Below are positions 35,414-42,881 of a DNA stretch of 64,000 nt, piece by piece. The position numbers and the translations under genes are program-made. This DNA comes from Njordibacter sp937773555 (GTDB lineage: Bacteria; Pseudomonadota; Gammaproteobacteria; Pseudomonadales; Balneatricaceae). Within the stretch, counting starts at the first letter, position 1; every line of letters begins with the position of its first letter. The DNA is taken from NCBI RefSeq assembly GCF_047730085.1, contig NZ_CP159830.1:2170001-2234000 (forward strand), written 5' to 3'. Under the pieces are notes generated by a model. The model did not search any database, was not told the origin of the DNA, and saw only the letters and a list, made by a program, of their open reading frames with translations.

Positions 35414-36151
35414 ATGGCACCTAATAGATCAGAAGGCTTGCTTGCCGAAGGGATTATCAAAAATTTTGGAGCAGTCTCAGTATTAAAAAATGTCAACTTC
35501 GAGATGCGATCGAATGAAGCCATTGGGATAGTAGGTCCCAATGGCGCTGGTAAAACGACATTTTTAAGCGCATTGGCTGGAGCCTTTGTGCCTGACTCGG
35601 GTGTCATTTCACTCTATGGAGAGGATGTGACAGCTAAAGATGCATCAGAACGATGCAAACTGGGTGTAGTCCGAACTCACCAGATTCCTAAACCTTTTGG
35701 TGGAATGACAGTGTTCGAAAACGTTCTGGTTGCAGCGTTTTATGGCGTGAATGTGGATCAGGAAACCGCTTACCAATATACGCTGGACTCTTTAAGTCTT
35801 AGTGGTATGACAGAAATTGCCAATCGCCAGGCTGAAAACCTCGGTCTGCTGGACCGAAAGCGATTGGAACTCGCTAGAGCCTTGGCCACTCAACCCAAGA
35901 TCCTCTTACTAGATGAAATTGCAGGGGGTTTAACTGACGCGGAGGCAGACGAGCTGATAGTCACAATAAAAGAACTACATAATCGCAATATTGGCATTAT
36001 CTGGATAGAACATATAGTGCGTGTATTGCTGCAGGTTGTTGACCGATTAATTTGTATGAATGCTGGTGAAATTATCGCTGATGGTGACCCTAAGACAGTG
36101 CTTAATAATTCACAAGTCGTCAGTGCTTATCTAGGGGGAGCAGCCGAGTGA
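35414..36151 (+). CDS. Liv-type ABC transporter ATPase (LivG family)
   Basis: A cytoplasmic ATPase of 245 residues. Walker A is GPNGAGKTT, the signature region reads NLGLLDRKRLELARAL (a divergent LSGG-equivalent, as in LivG), and Walker B is KILLLDEIAGGLT. The LivG-type RTHQIPKPFGGMTVFENVLV segment is present. The overlap of the stop with the GTG start of the next ATPase (36148) is the 4-base GTGA type, indicating coupled translation. One odd point is that the canonical LSGG is replaced by ENLG. Confidence 0.92.
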   Translation: MAPNRSEGLLAEGIIKNFGAVSVLKNVNFEMRSNEAIGIVGPNGAGKTTFLSALAGAFVPDSGVISLYGEDVTAKDASERCKLGVVRTHQIPKPFGGMTVFENVLVAAFYGVNVDQETAYQYTLDSLSLSGMTEIANRQAENLGLLDRKRLELARALATQPKILLLDEIAGGLTDAEADELIVTIKELHNRNIGIIWIEHIVRVLLQVVDRLICMNAGEIIADGDPKTVLNNSQVVSAYLGGAAE

Positions 36152-36864
36152 CAAGTCTTAAAATTCAGAACCTCGATGTACAGCATGGGCAACTAAAAGC
36201 GGTTCGTAATCTGAGCCTAACAGTTCAAACAGGTGAAGTAGTCGCACTTATTGGGGCTAATGGAGCTGGTAAAACTACCCTACTGGGATCAATTGCCGGA
36301 GTCCATAGGGCTACTAGTGGCAGCATTCTCTTAAATGGTCAAGATATCACAGGCATACCATCTCATAAACGAGTCCAGGCTGGTCTGGCCCTAGTCCCCG
36401 AGGGTAGAAAACTGTTTACCGAGATGACGATCGAGGAAAACCTTCGACTGGGTAGCACCTCAGCAAGACCAGGGTACTGGACTGTTGACAATGTTTTGGA
36501 GGTATTCCCCAATCTAATTAAAAGGCGTCATTCTAAAACTGGGTTGTTATCAGGAGGTGAACAACAGGCAACCGCCATTGGTCGGGCACTGATGAGTAAC
36601 CCCGAAATCCTTATTCTTGATGAGGTTTCCCTTGGTCTGTCTCCTCTGGTAGTTAATCAAGTTTACGACTCACTGAAGAGACTATTAGAAACAGATACTA
36701 CAATTATTCTGGTAGAGCAGGACCTCACTCGGGCAATGAAAGTTGCTAGTCGAGCAGTCTGTATGCTCGAAGGTGAAATTATTTTGAATAGGCAAATGTC
36801 TGAAGTTAGTCGTGAAGAGATTACTGACGCTTACTTCGGCCTTCATAAAGTTAAAGATAGGTAG
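36148..36864 (+). CDS. Liv-type ABC transporter ATPase (LivF family), GTG start
   Basis: This is the second ATPase of the importer, 238 residues. It has Walker A GANGAGKTT, a signature LLSGGEQQATAIGRAL, Walker B ILILDEVSLGLSP, and the LivF-type LVPEGRKLFTEMTIEENLRLG. The GTG start overlaps the stop of the preceding gene. Together the two ATPases would power the permease dimer encoded next. Confidence 0.93.
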   Translation: MTSLKIQNLDVQHGQLKAVRNLSLTVQTGEVVALIGANGAGKTTLLGSIAGVHRATSGSILLNGQDITGIPSHKRVQAGLALVPEGRKLFTEMTIEENLRLGSTSARPGYWTVDNVLEVFPNLIKRRHSKTGLLSGGEQQATAIGRALMSNPEILILDEVSLGLSPLVVNQVYDSLKRLLETDTTIILVEQDLTRAMKVASRAVCMLEGEIILNRQMSEVSREEITDAYFGLHKVKDR

Positions 36865-36876
36865 CGGAGTTATGAC

Positions 36877-37773
36877 GTGACAAACCAAATCATTCAGGCC
36901 ATTTTATTGGGTGGATACTATGCGTTACTAGCATGCGGCCTGTCATTTATGTTTTCTATTATGAAAATTATAAATCTGGCCCATGGCAGTTTACTTGTTC
37001 TGTCTGCTTACATGTTTTGGCTCCTAGCAGATAACTATGGCATTTCGCCCTTTTATGGCATTTTCATTATTGTACCTATTATGATGTTTGTTGGATGGGG
37101 TCTACAGGTTTTTCTACTTCAGAAAAGTGCCAAAGCTGGAGAGCTTCTGCCAATCCTGACCACTTTTGGTCTAGCCATTGTTATTGAGAACTTACTGTTT
37201 CAGCAGTTTGGAGCAGACACGCGTTCCTTAGCTCCCTATATAGGGGATCTGTCATGGGCATCTTGGGAGATATATGAAGATATTTATGTTGGTAAAACAT
37301 CTGTTTACATCTTAATAGCAGCAATCATAATTCTTGGTGGGCTCCATCTTTTCATGAAGAAAACCGCGTTAGGTCGACAAATTCGAGCCACTGCCCATGA
37401 CCCCGAAACTGCTGGTTTGGTTGGGGTTAATGCCCGAAAAGCCAGTGTAATAGCGGTAGCCTTAGCAATGGGTACTGTTGCTGTGTCAGGACTGGCGCTC
37501 GGTATTAGGGGTGTTTTCAATGCGTATTCTGGAGGACCACAACTGCTGTTTGCATTTGAGGCAACCATTATTGGTGGTGCAGCATCTCTTTGGGGCACAT
37601 TAATCGGTGGCATTATATTAGCTCTGGCACAAACAATAGGAGCTAATATTCATCCACAGGGCTTCCTGATCGGTGGCCACGCAATCTTCTTTACAGTGCT
37701 CTTTATACGGATATTTCTGTCAAAAGGTGGCATGAGTCGACGCATAAAGTCTGTTTTGGGTATTTCAAGATGA
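36877..37773 (+). CDS. Liv-type ABC transporter permease (LivH family), GTG start
   Basis: An inner-membrane permease of 298 residues with about eight hydrophobic segments. The LivH-type motifs GGYYALLACGLSFMFSIMKI, IINLAHGSLLVLSAY and ATAHDPETAGLVGVNARKAS (the EAA-like coupling loop) are clear. GTG 36877 is in frame and has GGAG eight bases upstream; an ATG five bases earlier is out of frame. Its stop overlaps the livM-type start by 4 bp. Confidence 0.92.
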   Translation: MTNQIIQAILLGGYYALLACGLSFMFSIMKIINLAHGSLLVLSAYMFWLLADNYGISPFYGIFIIVPIMMFVGWGLQVFLLQKSAKAGELLPILTTFGLAIVIENLLFQQFGADTRSLAPYIGDLSWASWEIYEDIYVGKTSVYILIAAIIILGGLHLFMKKTALGRQIRATAHDPETAGLVGVNARKASVIAVALAMGTVAVSGLALGIRGVFNAYSGGPQLLFAFEATIIGGAASLWGTLIGGIILALAQTIGANIHPQGFLIGGHAIFFTVLFIRIFLSKGGMSRRIKSVLGISR

Positions 37774-38783
37774 GTAAATGGTCAAAAAGTGTTTATATAG
37801 AACGATGGACTCCATCATCCCGCCGTGCGGTTATCATTGCAGGATTGATCATCCTTACCCTAGCTTTTGCGCCACTGTTCGCTTCTAACGGCGTATTGGA
37901 CAGGCTCACAGCTTTGTTTGTTTACGTCATTCTAGCAGCGATGTGGAATGCCCTTGCCGGTTATGGTGGTTTGATTTCTGTCGGCCAGCAGGCTTTTTTT
38001 GGTCTGGGAGCTTACTTCACTATCCGGATTGCTCACCTTGGATTAGATCCTTTTATAGCAGTAGCTTTATCAGCGATAGTGGTGGGTATTATCTCCTATC
38101 CAATTTCCTTGATCATGCTCCGTCTACGGGGAGGAGAATTTGCCATTGGCATGTGGGTTATTGCTTCAATTATCCATTTACTGGTTAATTTGGATGGACT
38201 GATTCAGGGCGAAACTGGCATCTCGCTAATCAGCCTGAACCAGTATGAAGCTGATACCCGCTTGACTACTATCTATCTACTTGCTCTATTCACGATGACC
38301 AGCCTGTTGGTGATGCTGTTCTTAGTACTCAGAAGTAGAGTAGGGTCAGCTATCGAGGCGATCCGTGATAATGAAGACGCAGCAAGCTCAATCGGAGTGA
38401 ACCCAGAAAAAACTAAGCGTTTATTATTCGTGCTAGCAGCCTTTGGTATTGGTGCAGCCGGAGCAATTTGGTTAACAACAGCAACTTCTTTTCAACCCAA
38501 AACTTACTTTAGTGTGCAGTGGACCGCCTACATGATTTTCATGGTTCTTGTTGGTGGTATTGGTAGATTTGAAGGTCCAATACTTGGTGCTCTGCTGTTC
38601 TTCTTAGTTGAGACCTGGTTTAGCAGCTCTGGCGTTTGGTATTTAATTGGGCTCGGTGCAATAGCCATCATCTTCTCTCTATTTTTACCTAAGGGCCTCT
38701 GGGGAGAACTTGAGCGGCGCTTCAACTGGCAGTTCCTCCCGATCGGGTATCGCGTTGAACCTAAAAATAATAAATTGGAGTAA
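37770..38783 (+). CDS. Liv-type ABC transporter permease (LivM family)
   Basis: This is the second permease, 337 residues with about nine hydrophobic segments. LivM hallmarks are ALAGYGGLISVGQQAFFGLGAY and the coupling loop AIRDNEDAASSIGVNPEKTKRL. It forms a heterodimer with the preceding LivH-type permease. Many Liv-type importers near aromatic catabolic genes take up aromatic acids rather than amino acids; the setting here favours that reading (inference). Confidence 0.92.
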   Translation: MSKWSKSVYIERWTPSSRRAVIIAGLIILTLAFAPLFASNGVLDRLTALFVYVILAAMWNALAGYGGLISVGQQAFFGLGAYFTIRIAHLGLDPFIAVALSAIVVGIISYPISLIMLRLRGGEFAIGMWVIASIIHLLVNLDGLIQGETGISLISLNQYEADTRLTTIYLLALFTMTSLLVMLFLVLRSRVGSAIEAIRDNEDAASSIGVNPEKTKRLLFVLAAFGIGAAGAIWLTTATSFQPKTYFSVQWTAYMIFMVLVGGIGRFEGPILGALLFFLVETWFSSSGVWYLIGLGAIAIIFSLFLPKGLWGELERRFNWQFLPIGYRVEPKNNKLE

Positions 38784-38870
38784 ACGCACTTACAGCCTTG
38801 AAGACTAAGCCTCTTCAAAGGTACTAGATTTTTAAAATAGCTAACATTTTACTTTAGGAGCTTAATTACA

Positions 38871-40316
38871 ATGGATATCAACCTACTTATAGATGCTGAA
38901 TATGTTCAAGCATCAAACAAGACAACTTTTACCCGTATCGATCCGGTAACAGATGATGTCGCAACAACAGCGGCAGCAGCAACCATCAGCGATGTTCTTA
39001 TAGCCGTTGCATCAGCAAGCACTGCGTTCAAGAGTTGGTCAAAAACTGTGCCAGCCGAACGTAGGACACTGCTATTGAAAGCAGCTGATATAATGGAATC
39101 AAAAACTGATGAGTTTATTCAAACAATGATTACAGAAATTGGTTCGACTGGCCCTTGGGCTGGCTTCAACGTCATGCTGTCAGCAGGTATTCTGAGAGAA
39201 GCTGCAGCTATCACAACCCAGGTTGGTGGAGAAATAATTCCGTCCAATAAGCCAGGCACCCTGGCAATGGGTATAAACAAACCTAAGGGTGTTTGTGTCG
39301 GCATTGCACCCTGGAATGCACCGATAATTCTGGGCACTCGAGCAGTCGCCACCGCAATTGCCTGTGGTAACACAGTTATTCTTAAAGCCTCGGAGCTTTG
39401 CCCTGCAACACACTCGTTGATTGGTAGAGTGTTCAAGGAAGCAGGCTTCCCTGCTGGGGTATTAAATGTACTAACCAATGCACCTGAAGATGCTCCTGAG
39501 ATAGTTCAAGCCCTGATTTCAAACCCAGCGGTTAAGCACATTAATTTTACTGGTTCTACTCGTGTTGGTCGTATCATTGGCAAGTTAGCAGCTGAACATA
39601 TAAAACCCGTACTACTGGAGTTAGGAGGTAAAGCACCGTTAATCGTTCTGGATGATGCAGATATCGATTGCGCTGTTAACGCGGCTATCTTTGGAGCCTT
39701 TATGAATCAGGGGCAAATTTGTATGTCGACTGAACGCCTAATTTTAGATGAAAAAATAGCTGACGAATTCAGTAAAAAATTAGCAATACGCGCGGCGCAA
39801 TTACCAGCAGGGAACCCAAGAGATAAGGTTGTACTTGGTTCACTGGTCGATATGGCCGCAGCCAAAAAAATGGATCAGCTTATTGAGGATGCCACAGCCA
39901 AAGGCGCAGTTCTTACTGTAGGAGGGTCAAGAAATGGTACGATTTTTGAAGCCACTATCCTTGATCATGTCAACGCCGACATGCGTATCTATAAGGAAGA
40001 ATCATTCGGCCCAGTAAAATCGATTATCCGAGTAAAGGGAGAGGCGGAAGCTATTCGAGTTGCAAATGATACCGAGTATGGTTTGTCCTCTGCTGTATTC
40101 ACGCAAGATATTCAACGGGGCTTGAGGGTCGCCGATCAGATTGAAAGCGGCATGTGCCACATTAACGGTCCAACTCTGGCTGATGAGCCACATATGCCAT
40201 TTGGCGGTGTTAAAGAAAGTGGTTACGGCCGCTTTGGTGGTAAATCGGCTATTGCCGCATTTACCGATTTACGCTGGATCACAATTGAAAACCCTAACCA
40301 GCACTACCCTTTCTGA
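38871..40316 (+). CDS. Aldehyde dehydrogenase (vanillin dehydrogenase-like), copy 2
   Basis: This 481-residue aldehyde dehydrogenase is clearly related to the one at 32589-34010. It has APWNAPIILGTRAVATAIAC, NFTGSTRVGR, catalytic LLELGGKAPL and NQGQICMSTE, and ESFGPVKSII. The full LGGKAP motif is kept here, unlike the SGKSP of copy 1. TAGGAGCTTAATTACA precedes the ATG. It lies between the importer and the SDR gene, consistent with oxidising an aldehyde made by the SDR. Candidates are coniferyl aldehyde, vanillin or a benzaldehyde. Confidence 0.88.
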   Translation: MDINLLIDAEYVQASNKTTFTRIDPVTDDVATTAAAATISDVLIAVASASTAFKSWSKTVPAERRTLLLKAADIMESKTDEFIQTMITEIGSTGPWAGFNVMLSAGILREAAAITTQVGGEIIPSNKPGTLAMGINKPKGVCVGIAPWNAPIILGTRAVATAIACGNTVILKASELCPATHSLIGRVFKEAGFPAGVLNVLTNAPEDAPEIVQALISNPAVKHINFTGSTRVGRIIGKLAAEHIKPVLLELGGKAPLIVLDDADIDCAVNAAIFGAFMNQGQICMSTERLILDEKIADEFSKKLAIRAAQLPAGNPRDKVVLGSLVDMAAAKKMDQLIEDATAKGAVLTVGGSRNGTIFEATILDHVNADMRIYKEESFGPVKSIIRVKGEAEAIRVANDTEYGLSSAVFTQDIQRGLRVADQIESGMCHINGPTLADEPHMPFGGVKESGYGRFGGKSAIAAFTDLRWITIENPNQHYPF

Positions 40317-40457
40317 TGTTAAGGTAGTGCTATTATGCGTCTCTGGGGAGCTTAACAGTCTCGTAATTATGACAAAGCTACCTATGACTCTAAAGTAAAT
40401 AATACAACGCAGGAAAAAACAGGTATCACAGCATATATCTGTTAAAAGGAGAGATGA

Positions 40458-41240
40458 ATGAGTTTTTTAGGTAAAAAAATAGTAGTAACAGGCTGTTCTT
40501 CTGGCATTGGCGCTAAAACTTGTGAGCTTCTTAAGCAACAAGGAGCTATTGTCATCGGAGTTGACCGCAACACCACCAGCCTCAATGTTGATGAATTTTT
40601 TCAGGCTGATCTATCTGACCCAAGATCTATTGATGCGCTGATTGCCGCATTACCAGCAGGTACTGACGGACTGCTAAACGTGGCTGGTCTGCCACCCACA
40701 TCTGGCGCTGTTTCAGTGGTTCGGGTAAACCTTCTTGGCCTTAAGCGCTTAACCCTAGGATATGTCGATAAGCTGGCCGATGGCGCCGCAATCGTAAACG
40801 TTGCCTCTCTTGCAGCTCTGGGTTGGCAGGATGCAATTCCCGCTATTAAGGCCGTAGATAAGATCACAAACTTTGAAGACACAGAAACCTTCTGTAATAA
40901 ACATAATATTGACGACGCCCGCAGCTATTTCTTTACAAAAGAAGCGTTAGTTGTATGGACAATGCAAAACCGCTGGACCTGGCGCAACCGTGGTATACGC
41001 ATGAATTGTGTCAGTCCAGGCCCTGTTGAAACTCCAATACTGAAAGATTTTCTAGAGACCCTAGGCGAACGAGCTGCTGAGGATATGAAAGTTATGGACC
41101 GTGCAGGGACCCCTGAGGATATTGCCCCAGTTATTATCTTTTTGGCATCGGGTGACAGTGCCTGGATTCGCGGTACCAACATCGCATGTGACGGAGGTAT
41201 GTTTAATCATGTCCAATGTGCAATGAACGATTTGTTGTAA
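40458..41240 (+). CDS. Short-chain dehydrogenase, coniferyl-alcohol-dehydrogenase-like
   Basis: An SDR of 260 residues. It has the cofactor motif TGCSSGIGA, LLNVAGLPP (the NAG-like motif), VNVASLAAL with the catalytic Ser, and YFFTK as the YxxxK catalytic pair. FTKEALVVWTMQNRWTWRNR followed by IRMNCVSPGPVETPIL recalls the 3-alpha-hydroxysteroid/coniferyl alcohol dehydrogenase subgroup. Such an enzyme would turn an aromatic alcohol to the aldehyde used by the neighbouring aldehyde dehydrogenase. AAGGAG sits six bases before the ATG. The function is inferred from subgroup resemblance and context. Confidence 0.8.
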   Translation: MSFLGKKIVVTGCSSGIGAKTCELLKQQGAIVIGVDRNTTSLNVDEFFQADLSDPRSIDALIAALPAGTDGLLNVAGLPPTSGAVSVVRVNLLGLKRLTLGYVDKLADGAAIVNVASLAALGWQDAIPAIKAVDKITNFEDTETFCNKHNIDDARSYFFTKEALVVWTMQNRWTWRNRGIRMNCVSPGPVETPILKDFLETLGERAAEDMKVMDRAGTPEDIAPVIIFLASGDSAWIRGTNIACDGGMFNHVQCAMNDLL

Positions 41241-41606
41241 GCTTTAAGTCAGCCTGGTCACTTTGAATGCTTTAATTCAATATAGCGCAGATTCCACAAT
41301 TCTGCGCTGAATGACTTCATATTATGACGACACGCGCCAACTATTAGCCATAGAGATTTAACCGACAACTAGACCTTAACAGCATAAGAGACAAGTTTGT
41401 AATGCAGGACTAAGTCATTCTCAGGTAGTAACAACCTCCATTATCACCTGATCCATACTGGAAAATCTGCAGGTGTCGCAAAAACTATAACCTTTGCCTA
41501 TGATTCAAGTACTAAGGGTCACCCCTCAAGCCAAGACACCCCAAGGTGTCTAATCATAAAGAATCATTATAGACACCAACACACTAGACACATACTCACA
41601 CCTAGA
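41241..41606. other. Intergenic region ending the aromatic island, with a hairpin after the SDR gene
   Basis: AGCGCAGA (41284-41291) and TCTGCGCT (41301-41308) form a perfect 8-bp stem with a nine-base loop 44 bases past the SDR stop. It lacks a T-run, so it may be a 3' end hairpin rather than a strong intrinsic terminator. Nothing else is recognised before the convergent Sel1 gene. Confidence 0.45.
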
Positions 41607-42371
41607 TTATGCGCTTAATATAACTTCTTTAGCTCTCAACTCATGAAGATAGCGGTGATGGTCTTTCCAAAGGTCTGGTTCGCCGACCTTGTAGAGGCGC
41701 CACAGTGGCGCTGCATCGCCTATTTTTTTATCATCATTAGACATCTCTTCAGCAACTAGTTCTTTTATTGCAATGAACCTAGTGTCCGCTTCAGAGGCCA
41801 AAATTGCCCATACATAGGCCATAGTCAGATCTTTTTCAATGCCTATTCCAAGATGAAGCACTAACGCTAAATTGGCCTGTGCCTGAGGAAGATTATTAAT
41901 AGATGATGCTTTATACCAAGTTGCTGCCTGCTCATTACTGTGCTCAACACCACGACCATCTCGGTACATATTTGCTACATTAAATTGAGCTTCTGGATGA
42001 CCATTATTAGCAGCCTTAAAGTACCAAGCGAAAGCCTCTGTTGCACTCTGCTCAACGCCAACCCCCTTGTTATACTTAATACCAAGGTTGAACTGAGCAT
42101 TCACATGATCATTATTTGCAGCCAACAAGTACCACTTAACAGCCTGCTCTTGTGATGCCCAGTCTATCAGCTGCCTGCTATGAAGCAGACCTAGATAGAA
42201 CTGAGCATTAACATCTCCTTGTTCTGCTAAAGGCAACCATTCATTATGAGCAGTGGTGTAGTCACCTGCTTGAGCAGCTGCAAGGCCATCATTGAAATCA
42301 GCATGAACGACCATAAAAGTAAGTGAGAAAAGTAAAATAGTTCTAAAAAAGAAAAGCATATATTGCCTCAT
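41607..42371 (-). CDS. Secreted Sel1-repeat protein
   Basis: A signal peptide (about residues 1-24, ending VVHAD) is followed by four to five Sel1/TPR-like repeats of about 36 residues. Examples are VNAQFYLGLLHS, VNAQFNLGIKYNKGVGVEQS, PEAQFNVANMYRDGRGVEHS and PQAQANLALVLHLGIGIEKD. Sel1 proteins act as protein-interaction scaffolds, often in the periplasm. Starts at 42371 or at the ATG four codons later (MLFFFRTILL) are both possible. No partner is evident. Confidence 0.82.
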   Translation of the reverse strand: MRQYMLFFFRTILLFSLTFMVVHADFNDGLAAAQAGDYTTAHNEWLPLAEQGDVNAQFYLGLLHSRQLIDWASQEQAVKWYLLAANNDHVNAQFNLGIKYNKGVGVEQSATEAFAWYFKAANNGHPEAQFNVANMYRDGRGVEHSNEQAATWYKASSINNLPQAQANLALVLHLGIGIEKDLTMAYVWAILASEADTRFIAIKELVAEEMSNDDKKIGDAAPLWRLYKVGEPDLWKDHHRYLHELRAKEVILSA

Positions 42372-42881
42372 ATTTATATACCAATAACTTGTCTTGGTTA
42401 TATGTGCAAAGCAATACAGGACAGGCCCTATTCACTACATCTTCATCTTTGAGAGCCTTAAGTCATTGAAATAATTATTATCAAAAAGCAGTTAATTAGT
42501 GGTACTAGAGGAGTGCGCAGAAGCTCCTGTGAGGCCCTCATGAGGCTCCAAGCCTAAGGTATGAATGATATTGTATTACATATATTTCTTCTTACGTACG
42601 AAAAAATAGACACCTATTAGGCACCCTCTTAAGCACACACTAGATCACCATGCAGTGTATGTGGACTGATGAAACCTTGGGCGGTAAGACTAGGCTAAAA
42701 GTTGATTGTCCTGGTTAGTGTTTAGTCTGTATAACTGCGGTTAAAGAAGCAATAACCATGCACCTCAAAAGCCCCTCCCCTAAAAGGCCATCTAAGCAAC
42801 GTTAACCTACGAGCATAACGTGTGCATAAAGAATTAATACTTGGCCAAAGGGGCAGCTCAAGGCCCCTGTGTTAGCAGTTA
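42372..42881. other. Intergenic region, no gene recognised
   Basis: About 510 bp of mixed composition without a supported reading frame. AGGGGC (42849-42854) and GCCCCT (42863-42868) can form a short hairpin just after the stop of the minus-strand glycosyltransferase gene, followed on that strand by TTTGG. It is a possible weak terminator. Confidence 0.3.
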
